This document shows, piece after piece, positions 34,287 to 43,758 of a stretch of DNA of 64,000 nt. Source of the stretch: Sphingobacteriia bacterium 28-36-52 (GTDB taxonomy: Bacteria > Bacteroidota > Bacteroidia > Chitinophagales > Chitinophagaceae); the NCBI GenBank assembly GCA_002281575.1, contig NCGN01000007.1:96875-160874 (forward strand), in the 5' to 3' direction. Each line of letters begins with the position of its first letter. The first letter of the stretch is position 1. The position numbers were made by a program, and so were the translations under genes. A model generated the notes under the pieces. The model was not told the DNA's origin, did not search any database, and saw only the letters and a program-made list of their open reading frames with translations.

Positions 34287-35871
34287 ATGCAAAAAAGTTT
34301 ATTTTACGTTATTACCTTTTTCGTGTTAATTTCTTGCTCTTCTAATAAAAGTAAATTTACCGAAGGCGATGGCCTTGCTGCTTTCAATGCAGATTCTCTT
34401 AAAAAGTATATTGCAGTGTTAGCTTCAGACGACTTTATGGGACGAATGCCTTTTACAGAAGGTGAAACCAAAACAGTAGCTTACCTGCAGGAACAATTTA
34501 AGCAAATGGGGCTAGAGCCTGGTAATGGGGATAGTTATATTCAAGAAGTGCCCATGGCCAATATTTTGGCAACTGCTGCTCCTAGTATGCAAGTAAAATC
34601 TGCAAAGGGAACTTTTAATTTAAAAGCATTTGACGATTATATTATTTGGACCGATAAAATATAATTGGAACGATTATGCAGGCTTAGATGTGAAAGGAAA
34701 AGTGGTAATGGTTATGGTGAACGATCCTGGTTTCTGGGTAGGTGATACCACCCTTTTTAAAGGGAAAGCCATGACTTATTATGGTAGATGGACCTATAAG
34801 TTCGAGGAAGCTGCAAGGCAGGGTGCCAAAGGTTGTTTAATTATTCATAATACCGCTGCTGCTAGCTATCCTTTTAGCGTACAACAAAATAGCTTTAATA
34901 CAACTCGGTTGAAATTAGACAATCGCGGTAAGGATATTCCCAATTGTGATGTGATAGGTTGGGTGCCAGAAAAAATTTCACACCAATTATTTGCTGCTGC
35001 GGGTTATGATTCTAGTTTGTTGGTTAAAGCCAATCAACCTGGCTTTAAAGCAGTGCCGTTGGGTTTGCAATTGAGTACTACCATGACTGTGAAAGCCAGC
35101 TTCAATAAATCGAGCAATGTGATTGCAAAAATCACCGGAACTAAACGACCTGAAGAAGTAATAATTTATACAGCGCATTGGGACCACTTAGGTATTGGAC
35201 GTCCAGATCAAACTGGGGATTCAATATACAATGGGGCTTTAGACAATGCTTCAGGCACTGCTGGTTTATTAGAAATGGCGAGGGTATTTAAGAATATGAA
35301 AGCTAAGCCCGAACGTACGATTGTATTTTTAGCAGTTACTGCAGAAGAGCAAGGGTTATTAGGTTCTGCTTATTATGCAGAAAATCCAATTTATCCAGTG
35401 AATAAAACAGTAGCCAATATCAATATGGATGGGCTCAATCGTTTTGGTAAAACCAAAGACATGGTGGTAGTTGGACAAGGTCAATCTGAGTTAGAAGATT
35501 ATTTAAAAGAAGCCATTGAAAAAACGGGTGGATACCTTTCATTTGATACGCATACCGAAGCGGGGTATTATTATAGATCCGATCATTTCAATTTTGCTAA
35601 AGTGGGTATTCCTGCCTTATTTGCCAACAATGGGGTAGATGTGGTTGGTAAAGGAAAAGAATATGGGGAGACTTTAGAAAATGAATACACAAGTAAAAAT
35701 TATCACCAGCCTTCTGATAATTATGATGCAACAACTTGGACGGGTGATGGTGCCATTAACGATTTAAAATTATTGTTTACCATTGGCCGCAGAATGGGTT
35801 TTGAAACGAGTTTTCCGAAATGGAAAGAAGGTTCCGAATTTAAATTGATTAGAGAAAAAAGCAACAAATGA
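34287..35871 (+). pseudogene. M28-family zinc peptidase broken by internal deletion
   Basis: Two overlapping frames make one disrupted gene. The first (34287-34664) carries a lipoprotein signal (LISCSS) and the front of the protein up to DDYIIWTDK. The second resumes at YNWNDYAGLDVKGK and includes a PA-like insert and a complete M28 zinc site: AHWDHLG, GALDNASGTAGLLE, AEEQGLLGS, NINMDG and the late RSDHFNF. From memory of the family, about 20 residues (the FVGYGI-type strand) are missing at the junction near 34655-34668, with a phase shift, so this is a deletion rather than a single-base error. The 3' end overlaps the dehydratase start in ATGA. Confidence 0.75.
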
Positions 35872-36818
35872 TTACTCAATCAGCCATAGAAAAAGCCCAC
35901 GAAAAAATCAAGCCATTTATTCATCATACGCCTGTATTAACCAATAGTAGTATTAATGGAATGGTAGGTGCGGAACTTTTTTTTAAATGCGAAAATTTTC
36001 AAAAAATTGGGGCCTTTAAAATTAGGGGAGGAATGAACGCGGCCCTTAGTTTGAGTCCCGAACAGATTACTAAGGGGTTGGCTACACATTCATCTGGCAA
36101 TCATGCACAGGCTATTGCATTTGCTGCAAAAACATTGGGTACCAAAGCTTTTATTGTAATGCCCGAAAATTCTCCTTCAGTTAAAGTGAATGCAGTAAAA
36201 GGGTATGGTGCAGAAGTTATTTTTTGTGCACCTAATCAAGCTGCACGTGAAGAAGCACTTAATAAAATTGTTGCGGAAACGGGCGCTGAGTTTATTCATC
36301 CTTACGATGATAATCGGGTAATTACTGGTCAAGCAACTTGTGTGAAAGAATTAATTGAAACAGTACCCACATTAGAAATAGTTTTGACGCCAGTAGGTGG
36401 TGGTGGTTTACTATCGGGTACTGCTTTGGGAGCGCATTATTTTAAACCTACTCTAAAAGTTTATGCAGGTGAGCCAGAAGGTGCCGCAGACGCCATCTTA
36501 AGTTTTAAGTCGGGCAAAGTAGAAAAAGCGCCCTATGTAAATACCATTGCTGATGGCTTATTAACTACTTTAAGTGAACGCACCCTTTCTATTATTAGAG
36601 AATACGTCACCGATATTTTTTTGGTAACTGAAGATGAAATTAAGGCAGCATTACGTTTGGTATATGAACGAATGAAAATTGTAGTAGAACCTAGTTGTGT
36701 TGTTCCTTTGGCCGCAGTACTAAAACACAAAGACCTGTTTAAAGGAAAAAAAATAGGTATTATTCTAACAGGTGGAAATGTAGACTTGAAAAAATTTGCT
36801 GACTGGTTTAATGATTAA
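35868..36818 (+). CDS. Threonine/serine dehydratase (fold-type II PLP enzyme)
   Basis: PLP-dependent deaminase converting threonine to 2-oxobutyrate or serine to pyruvate. The Schiff-base lysine is Lys51 in QKIGAFKIRGG; SSGNHAQAIAFAA and the phosphate-binding TPVGGGGLLSG are also present. It lacks the C-terminal regulatory ACT-like domain of biosynthetic IlvA, so at 316 residues it resembles catabolic dehydratase or serine racemase. It starts inside the stop of the broken peptidase and is followed by a GMC oxidoreductase five bases later. Confidence 0.88.
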   Translation: MITQSAIEKAHEKIKPFIHHTPVLTNSSINGMVGAELFFKCENFQKIGAFKIRGGMNAALSLSPEQITKGLATHSSGNHAQAIAFAAKTLGTKAFIVMPENSPSVKVNAVKGYGAEVIFCAPNQAAREEALNKIVAETGAEFIHPYDDNRVITGQATCVKELIETVPTLEIVLTPVGGGGLLSGTALGAHYFKPTLKVYAGEPEGAADAILSFKSGKVEKAPYVNTIADGLLTTLSERTLSIIREYVTDIFLVTEDEIKAALRLVYERMKIVVEPSCVVPLAAVLKHKDLFKGKKIGIILTGGNVDLKKFADWFND

Positions 36819-36823
36819 AGTAT

Positions 36824-38512
36824 ATGCCTGAACAGAATACCCAATTTGATGCAATTGTAATAGGGTCCGGAATCAGTGGAGGATGGGCTGCGAAAGAATT
36901 ATGTGAAAAAGGCTTAAAAACATTGGTTCTTGAAAGAGGTAGAAATGTAGTGCATAAAAAAGATTATCCTACAGCCAACTTTAATCCTTGGGATATGCCG
37001 CATAGAGGCAAAATTCCTCCCCCTGAAATGGACCTTGATCCCATTGTAAGCAATTGTTATGCATATAAAGAAGACACCAAACATTTTTTTGTAAAAGACA
37101 AGGAACACCCTTACATACAAGAGAAACCGTTTAGTTGGATTCGTGGCTACCAAGTAGGTGGTAAGTCTTTGTTATGGGCAAGGCAAACACAGCGTTGGAG
37201 TAAATACGATTTTGAAGCACCACTTAGAGATGGCTTTGCAGTTGACTGGCCAATTCGTTACAACGATATAGATACATGGTATAGTTATGTAGAAAAATTT
37301 GCTGGCATCAGTGGTAATAAAGATGGTTTAGACGTGTTGCCAGATGGTGAGTTTTTACCTGCTTGGGAAATGAATTGTGTAGAGAAAATGCTACAAGAAA
37401 AAATCATGAAAGCTTACCCTGATAGATATGTAATTCAAGGGAGGTGTGCGCATTTAACTGAGCCCACTGCTGAACATTTAGCTCAAGGAAGAGGACAATG
37501 CATGGCCAGAAAATTATGTGAGCGTGGATGTCCTTTTGGGGCTTATTTTAGTTCTAATAGTGCTACTATTCCAGCTGCTGAAAAAACGGGTAATATGCAT
37601 TTGAAAACCAATGCAGTGGTTGAATCAATTGTATACGATGATCAAACTAAAAAAGCTTCGGGAGTTAGGGTTGTAGATGCCATTACACATGAAGTAACAA
37701 TATACAATGCGAAAATTATTTTTGTAAATGCAGCTTGTTTAAATACCAATTTAATTTTACTCAACTCAAAAAGCAGTCGATTCCCCAATGGGCTAGGAAA
37801 TGACAATGGTTTAATGGGCAAATACATTGCATTTCACAATTACCGTGGAAATATTACCGCACAATTTAAAGGTCCATTAGATCAATACTATTATGGAAGA
37901 AGGCCTACCCAAGTGATGATGCCTAGTTTTAAAAATGTATTGAAGCAAGAGACTGATTTTTTAAGAGGCTATATGATTCACTTTAGTGCATCACGCGCAG
38001 GAAGGCCAATGGTGGATGGGGTAGGAGCTGCATATAAAGAAGCAATAACAGAACCAGGTGATTGGAGTATTTATATGATGATGCAGGGGGAAACCATACC
38101 CAAGGAAACCAATCATGTTTCATTAAGTGAATATGAGCGAGACAATTGGGGTGTTCCGCAGTTGGTAGTATCGGTAGACTACGATGAAAACGACGAGAAA
38201 TTACTCCAAGATTTTTTTAAAGAAGGGAAAGCCATGTTAGAAAAAGCGGGTTGTTCAAAAATTAATACATGGGATAGTAAGCAACCCCCTGGTTTAGACA
38301 TTCATGAAATGGGTGGAGTAAGAATGGGTAAAGACCCCAATACTTCTTTACTGAATCAATTCAATCAATTGCACCAATGCAAAAATGTTTTCGTGACCGA
38401 TGGGGCTTGTATGACTTCTACCGGAAACCAAAATCCTTCACTTACTTTTATGGCACTCACAGCAAGGGCTGCTGATTACGCGGCTGAACAAGTAAAACTT
38501 GGCTTATTATAA
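36824..38512 (+). CDS. GMC-family FAD oxidoreductase
   Basis: Oxidises an alcohol or sugar hydroxyl using FAD. The dinucleotide fold appears at the start as VIGSGISGGWAAKELCEKG with LVLERG; the middle has GYQVGGKSLLW; the C-terminal domain has the catalytic-type histidine in DIHEMGGVRMG and NVFVTDGACMTSTGNQNPSLT. A cysteine cluster (CMARKLCERGCPFGAYF) resembles that of gluconate-dehydrogenase-like members. There is no signal peptide. The small subunit that often accompanies such proteins is not adjacent. Substrate unknown. Confidence 0.85.
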   Translation: MPEQNTQFDAIVIGSGISGGWAAKELCEKGLKTLVLERGRNVVHKKDYPTANFNPWDMPHRGKIPPPEMDLDPIVSNCYAYKEDTKHFFVKDKEHPYIQEKPFSWIRGYQVGGKSLLWARQTQRWSKYDFEAPLRDGFAVDWPIRYNDIDTWYSYVEKFAGISGNKDGLDVLPDGEFLPAWEMNCVEKMLQEKIMKAYPDRYVIQGRCAHLTEPTAEHLAQGRGQCMARKLCERGCPFGAYFSSNSATIPAAEKTGNMHLKTNAVVESIVYDDQTKKASGVRVVDAITHEVTIYNAKIIFVNAACLNTNLILLNSKSSRFPNGLGNDNGLMGKYIAFHNYRGNITAQFKGPLDQYYYGRRPTQVMMPSFKNVLKQETDFLRGYMIHFSASRAGRPMVDGVGAAYKEAITEPGDWSIYMMMQGETIPKETNHVSLSEYERDNWGVPQLVVSVDYDENDEKLLQDFFKEGKAMLEKAGCSKINTWDSKQPPGLDIHEMGGVRMGKDPNTSLLNQFNQLHQCKNVFVTDGACMTSTGNQNPSLTFMALTARAADYAAEQVKLGLL

Positions 38513-38522
38513 AAGCCCAATT

Positions 38523-39332
38523 TTATTTTAATTTCCATAATTGCCCTTCGTAAAAGAAAGGTTTAAGTTGAATGTAGTATTTATCTGGATCTGCAATAAA
38601 ATCGTATACCAAGTTAAAGTGTTGATGCATATACCCATAGAATTTGGGCTTACTATAAAACCAACAAGTATAAGATGCTGGTACTCCATAAAACTCAGGA
38701 GGTACATGTTGTATGGCTATTCTATCCCGGTCTTCGTCGTTAAAAGCAATATAGTCAATGTATAAATATTTGACCCCGCTCATTCGTATCTGATCTAATA
38801 ACTCGTAAGTCTTTTCTATATATTGTATAACTCCAGAAAAAATAATGATATCAGGCTGATGGTGTTGTAAGCATTCTTCTAATGAATAATAAAAATGCAA
38901 TCTTTCGTGTTCAAATTCTTTTCTACCTATCTCTACATAATTGGGTTGTTCAACAATGCACCAGTTCAAATTATGCACAGATTGTAGAAAATTCTTCTTA
39001 TGATTATAAGTAGTACCTAAGGAACCCCCAAAATCGAGCACAGTTAAATTGCAATTGTTTTCTGCAGCAACGTATAAAAGGGTTGATAGCATGGCGAAAT
39101 TCATATTCGGATTATCGTACACAATCCCGTCTCTCTCATAAGCCACTTCGCCACTGACTACTTTTTTGGTAGTTTCTCTAATTTTCTCAACAATGCTTTG
39201 TTCATCATAGCCCTTGGCTATTTTATTGGCTTCTGCAAAGTTTTCATAATCTCCTTTCCAACCATATTTAAAACTGTACCAGTAAAGGGTTCTAAATATA
39301 GGCGGTATAAATTGTTTTAGTAGGTAATGCAT
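38523..39332 (-). CDS. TIGR04325-family putative methyltransferase
   Basis: Resembles the LIC12133/TIGR04325 group of SAM-dependent methyltransferases, usually found in surface-polysaccharide clusters. Visible features are the N-terminal LLKQFIPPIFRTLY and GDYENFAEANKIAKGYD, the SAM-binding-like LTVLDFGGSLGTTYN, then WCIVEQPNYVEIG and IIFSGVIQYIEKTYELL. Length is 269 residues. It stands alone here, convergent with the GMC gene and with no polysaccharide genes beside it. Substrate unknown. Confidence 0.75.
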   Translation of the reverse strand: MHYLLKQFIPPIFRTLYWYSFKYGWKGDYENFAEANKIAKGYDEQSIVEKIRETTKKVVSGEVAYERDGIVYDNPNMNFAMLSTLLYVAAENNCNLTVLDFGGSLGTTYNHKKNFLQSVHNLNWCIVEQPNYVEIGRKEFEHERLHFYYSLEECLQHHQPDIIIFSGVIQYIEKTYELLDQIRMSGVKYLYIDYIAFNDEDRDRIAIQHVPPEFYGVPASYTCWFYSKPKFYGYMHQHFNLVYDFIADPDKYYIQLKPFFYEGQLWKLK

Positions 39333-39392
39333 AGCTATGTAAAAATAACACAGCTCATCCCATATAAAAAATAAATTATATAACCGGTAGTT

Positions 39393-41114
39393 TTAATATC
39401 CTGCAACCGAATCATCCCCTCTTCTGTCAGCAGCAGCTTCTCTTATTTTATTCGGGAGTATTCTAATTCCATCAGTTCTTCCTATACTGCTTCTGTCTTT
39501 TAGTATATAGCCCATTTTGTGCAACGCTTCTTTGGTTTTTGGATTGAAATTGGTTTCAATCATTACTTCATCGGGCAACCACTGGTGATGAAATTTAGGG
39601 AGGTCAATGGCATCGCCAATTTTCATATTGAAATCAATAATATTCACCAATGCTTGGTAAACCGATGTTGGTATGGTTGTTCCACCTGGTGTGCCAATGA
39701 CTACATAAGGTTTTTTATTTTTTAATACCAAGGTAGGAGTCATTGAACTCAACATCCTTTTACCCGGAACAATTGAATTTGCTTCTCCACCTACAGCGCC
39801 AAACATATTGGGTACACCTGGCTTTACACTAAAATCGTCCATTTCGTTATTCAATAAAAAACCTGCACCACCCACAACAACTTTAGATCCATAACTACCA
39901 TTTAAGGTGGTTGTTACAGATACAACATTCCCTGCCGCATCCACTACACTTAAGTGAGTTGTTTCTTCACTTTCTTTAATAATACCGGCATTAATTTCTT
40001 TACTACTGCCAGCTTTGTCGGGGCTATAGTCACTCATTCTCTGTGCCAAATAATCATCACTTATCATGGTCTTCACAGGGACCTTCCAAAAATCGGGGTC
40101 TCCCATATGTTCAGCTCGGTCTGCAAATGCCCTACGCTCTGCTTCAATCATTAGTTGAACCGATTGAATGGATTGAAATCCCATTTTAGAAACTGGATAT
40201 TTTTCAATCATTTTCATCATTTGTGCCAATAAAATTCCTCCACTGCTGGGCGGAGCAAAGCTGACTACTTCGTGGCCTCTATAATTGAACACAATTGGTT
40301 CTCTAAGTTTGGCGGTATAATTTTTTAAATCAGCATGTGAAATAATTCCTCTGCCTCTTTCCATTTCTGCAACAATCAAGTCTGCTGTTTTACCACCATA
40401 GAAACCCAATGCGCCTTCTTTTTGAATTCGCTCAAACGTTTGCGCCAACTCTTTTTGAATTAATGTGTCGCCTACTCTCCAACGGTTGGGTCTATAAAAA
40501 GCGGTAGGTTGAGTACTGAATCTTGCAATGGCATCTTTAATGCTATTAATGCTGGCCGCTTCTTTTTCTGTTAATACAAATCCTTTGGCTGCAATATCAA
40601 TGGCAGGCTGTATAAGTACTTCAAAAGGAAGTTTGGCATAAGCATGTGAAGCAAATAATCCTGCAACGGTACCGGGAATGCCAGAAGCTAAATGGCCATG
40701 TTGCGATAAATTGAGTTGGGCATTGCCGTTTTTATCTAAGTACATATCCCTAGAACCTTTTTCTGGAGCGGCTTCTCTATAGTCTATGCCAATCAATTCA
40801 CCATTCGTTTTTCTTGCCAATAAAAAACCACCCCCACCAATATTGCCAGCATTGGGGAATACAACAGCTAATACCAATTGAGTGGCTATTGCTGCATCAA
40901 ATGCATTGCCTCCTTTTTTCATAATAGCTGCACCAACCATACTTGCAAGTGGATGCGCACTACTTACTGCTGCCTGTTTAAACTCGGCCCTTTTTACAAC
41001 TGTATAATGATATGGATCAATTTCTTTATTGGGTCCTACAATGGAGGCTATTTGCTGTCCGTTTGTTTGGTAGATGCTGCCCAACAAAACGATACCTATT
41101 AAATATTTTCTCAT
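39393..41114 (-). CDS. ggt: Gamma-glutamyltransferase
   Basis: Periplasmic N-terminal-nucleophile hydrolase that cleaves glutathione and other gamma-glutamyl compounds. The ATG at 41114 gives a clean signal peptide (ending YQTNGQ); the longer frame would overlap the divergent M14 gene. Blocks include SSAHPLASMVGAAIMKKGGN, GNIGGGGFLLAR, the self-cleavage site EETTHLSVVDAAGNVVSVTTTLN (nucleophile the Thr before His), GSYGSKVVVGGAGFLLNNEMDDF and SSMTPTLVLK. Length is 573 residues, normal for a precursor that splits into two subunits. Confidence 0.93.
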   Translation of the reverse strand: MRKYLIGIVLLGSIYQTNGQQIASIVGPNKEIDPYHYTVVKRAEFKQAAVSSAHPLASMVGAAIMKKGGNAFDAAIATQLVLAVVFPNAGNIGGGGFLLARKTNGELIGIDYREAAPEKGSRDMYLDKNGNAQLNLSQHGHLASGIPGTVAGLFASHAYAKLPFEVLIQPAIDIAAKGFVLTEKEAASINSIKDAIARFSTQPTAFYRPNRWRVGDTLIQKELAQTFERIQKEGALGFYGGKTADLIVAEMERGRGIISHADLKNYTAKLREPIVFNYRGHEVVSFAPPSSGGILLAQMMKMIEKYPVSKMGFQSIQSVQLMIEAERRAFADRAEHMGDPDFWKVPVKTMISDDYLAQRMSDYSPDKAGSSKEINAGIIKESEETTHLSVVDAAGNVVSVTTTLNGSYGSKVVVGGAGFLLNNEMDDFSVKPGVPNMFGAVGGEANSIVPGKRMLSSMTPTLVLKNKKPYVVIGTPGGTTIPTSVYQALVNIIDFNMKIGDAIDLPKFHHQWLPDEVMIETNFNPKTKEALHKMGYILKDRSSIGRTDGIRILPNKIREAAADRRGDDSVAGY

Positions 41115-41184
41115 ACGGTAATTTACATTTTTTATCGGGTTTTCATTCCCTTTCTTCCTATTTTCATGTTTCATTAATGAACTT

Positions 41185-43674
41185 ATGAAGAAATTATTAT
41201 TTGGACTTTTAAGTCTTGCCTTTTCATTGGCAACCATTGCTCAATCGGTACCTAGCCCCGAACAATTTTTGGGATACAAGGTTGGAACTCGTTTTACGCG
41301 TCACCATCGCATAGTAGAGTATGTTAAAACGGTTGCAAACGCAAGGCCAGAAATGGTTAAGATAGAAAAATACGGGGAAACCAATGAAGGTAGAGAACTG
41401 ATGTTGGCTTTTGTGAGTACGCCAGAGAATATGCAAAAATTAGATCAAATTCGCATCAATAATTTACGCATGGCTGGTTTGGCAAAAGACAAAGCAGCTC
41501 CTCAATTAGAAAATGCACCTGCAATTGTTTGGTTAAGTTATAATGTTCATGGCAATGAGGCTTCTTCTTCAGAAGCATTCTTGTTAACCATTCATGCTTT
41601 AACCGATCCGGCTAATGCACAAACCAAAGAGTGGTTAAAAAATACAGTAGTGGTTTTAGACCCTTGTATTAATCCCGATGGAAGAGATCGTTATATTAAC
41701 TGGTATAATTCTGTTGTAGGAAAAAATTACAATGCCGATCCTGCTTCAAGAGAACATGCCGAACCATGGCCAGGTGGAAGAAGCAATCACTATAATTTTG
41801 ATTTAAATAGAGACTGGGCTTGGCAAACACAAGTTGAAACCCAACAGCGTATTAAAAAGTACCAAGAGTGGATGCCACAAATTCATGTAGACTACCATGA
41901 GCAGGGTTTTAATGAGCCTTATTATTTTGCACCTGCGGCAGAACCGATCCACGAAGTGATTACTCCTTGGCAGCGCGATTTTCAAGTAATGATTGGTCGC
42001 AACCATGCAAAGTATTTTGACCAAAATAATTGGTTGTTTTTTACAAAGGAAAGATTTGATTTATTGTACCCTTCTTATGGGGATACTTACCCGGTGTACA
42101 ATGGCGCAATTGGCATGACTTACGAGCAAGGTGGAATTAGAGCCGGTTTGGGTATTTTAAATGAAGACAACGATACCTTAACCTTGGTAGACCGTGCAGC
42201 TCATCATTTTACTACAGGCTTGTCTACTATTGAAATAGCTTCAAAAAATAAAAGCAAATTATTAGCTGAGTTTAAACAGTTTTTTGACGACAGCAGAGCA
42301 GGAAAAATTGGGGAATACAAAACCTATGTTTTCACTGCAAAGGATGAAAATAAAATGGCAGCATTAAAAAAATTGCTAAATCAAAATGGAATTGAGTATG
42401 GTATTTTAAGTAGCAAAAATTTTAGAGGCTTTAATTATTTTACTGGAAAAGAAGATGCTTTTTCCGATGAAGGAAATCATATTGCAGTAAGTTCATTTCA
42501 ACCAAGAGCAATAATGGCTAAAGTATTATTAGAGCCAAGAACTGTTGTGACCGATTCAAATACCTATGATATTACTGCATGGGCGGCGTCTTATGCTTAT
42601 GGAATTAAAGGGTATGCTGTTAAAGAAAAATTAGCAGTAAATCCAGAATCAGCAGGCACTTCCGTTGCTTCAATTATCAGCAATTATGGTGCCTTGGTAC
42701 CTTATACATCATTCAGTAGTGCCAAAGTATTGGCTTATTTACTTAAGAATGGGGTGAAAGTACGTTTTGTTGAGAAACCGTTTACCTATAAAAATAAAAA
42801 TTACGATAGGGGTACATTGGTAGTGTTAAAAACCAGTAATCAACAAAATTGGTTAACAGTGTTAAACAATGCTTGTGCGCAATTTAATGTTCAAGCCGAT
42901 GCAGTAGAAACTGGCTTTATGGATAAAGGCTCAGACTTTGGCTCGCCTGACATCAAAAATATCGCTTCAACACCTAGAGTTGCTATGTTAACTGGTGAGC
43001 AAAGTTCATCATTAGCTGCTGGAGAAGTTTGGCATTATTTTGATAAAATTTTGGAGTATCCCATTACACTATTGAATGCATTAGATATTGCTCGTTATAA
43101 TTTAAAAAATTATGATGTGCTTATTATACCTGATGGAAATTACAGAAGCTTAGGTGAAAAAGCAACGGCAGATAAATTGAAAGACTTTGTTCGTGGAGGT
43201 GGAAAATTGATTGCTTTAGAAAACGCAATGGCACTCATGAGCCGATCAGATTGGGGTATTAAATTAAAAGAAGCAAAAACAGACAAGGCAGAAGATTCAG
43301 TGAAAAAATATGCCAATAGAGAAACCGATTACATCACTAATTCTATTCCAGGTGCTATTTATAAAGTTGACTTAGATAATACACATCCTTTGGCTTTTGG
43401 ATATCCTGATTTTTATTATACACTTAAGCAAGATGGCAATGTATATGAAATGATGAAAGATGGTTGGAACGTGGGCACTATTAAAAAAGATGCGTATGTA
43501 ACTGGTTTTGCTGGAGCAAAATTAAAACCCAAATTAAAAGATGGGATGTTGTTTGGCGTGCAAGATATGGGCGCAGGAACAGTAGTATATATTGCTGAAG
43601 ATCCATTGTTTAGAAACTTCTGGGAGAATGGTTATTTGTTAATTGCGAATGCTGTTTTTTTAGCTGGTAAATAA
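41185..43674 (+). CDS. M14-family zinc carboxypeptidase, exported
   Basis: A signal peptide (about 1-19, ending TIAQ) precedes an M14 peptidase domain with zinc ligands in NVHGNEASSSEA and VDYHEQGFNEPY. The substrate-binding region NPDGRDRYINWYN and the late MTYEQGG (catalytic Glu) are also present. The roughly 450 further residues form a large C-terminal part containing a ThuA/GATase-like stretch (NYDVLIIPDGNYRSLG, FVRGGGKLIALENA). At 829 residues it matches the long M14 proteins common in this phylum. It is divergent from ggt. Peptide breakdown outside the cytosol is inferred. Confidence 0.88.
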   Translation: MKKLLFGLLSLAFSLATIAQSVPSPEQFLGYKVGTRFTRHHRIVEYVKTVANARPEMVKIEKYGETNEGRELMLAFVSTPENMQKLDQIRINNLRMAGLAKDKAAPQLENAPAIVWLSYNVHGNEASSSEAFLLTIHALTDPANAQTKEWLKNTVVVLDPCINPDGRDRYINWYNSVVGKNYNADPASREHAEPWPGGRSNHYNFDLNRDWAWQTQVETQQRIKKYQEWMPQIHVDYHEQGFNEPYYFAPAAEPIHEVITPWQRDFQVMIGRNHAKYFDQNNWLFFTKERFDLLYPSYGDTYPVYNGAIGMTYEQGGIRAGLGILNEDNDTLTLVDRAAHHFTTGLSTIEIASKNKSKLLAEFKQFFDDSRAGKIGEYKTYVFTAKDENKMAALKKLLNQNGIEYGILSSKNFRGFNYFTGKEDAFSDEGNHIAVSSFQPRAIMAKVLLEPRTVVTDSNTYDITAWAASYAYGIKGYAVKEKLAVNPESAGTSVASIISNYGALVPYTSFSSAKVLAYLLKNGVKVRFVEKPFTYKNKNYDRGTLVVLKTSNQQNWLTVLNNACAQFNVQADAVETGFMDKGSDFGSPDIKNIASTPRVAMLTGEQSSSLAAGEVWHYFDKILEYPITLLNALDIARYNLKNYDVLIIPDGNYRSLGEKATADKLKDFVRGGGKLIALENAMALMSRSDWGIKLKEAKTDKAEDSVKKYANRETDYITNSIPGAIYKVDLDNTHPLAFGYPDFYYTLKQDGNVYEMMKDGWNVGTIKKDAYVTGFAGAKLKPKLKDGMLFGVQDMGAGTVVYIAEDPLFRNFWENGYLLIANAVFLAGK

Positions 43675-43691
43675 TTTAAAGCTATTATTGT

Positions 43692-43740
43692 AAAAGGGTT
43701 AAGGAACGCCTATTGGCAGTATCCTTAACCTTTTTTCTTT
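43692..43740. terminator. Bidirectional terminator between convergent genes
   Basis: GGTTAAGGA pairs with TCCTTAACC, with an inner GCC/GGC pairing and flanking A and T runs on both sides. It serves the M14 gene and probably the convergent TonB-dependent receptor. Confidence 0.8.
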
Positions 43741-43758
43741 TGATTCAAATTAGATCTT

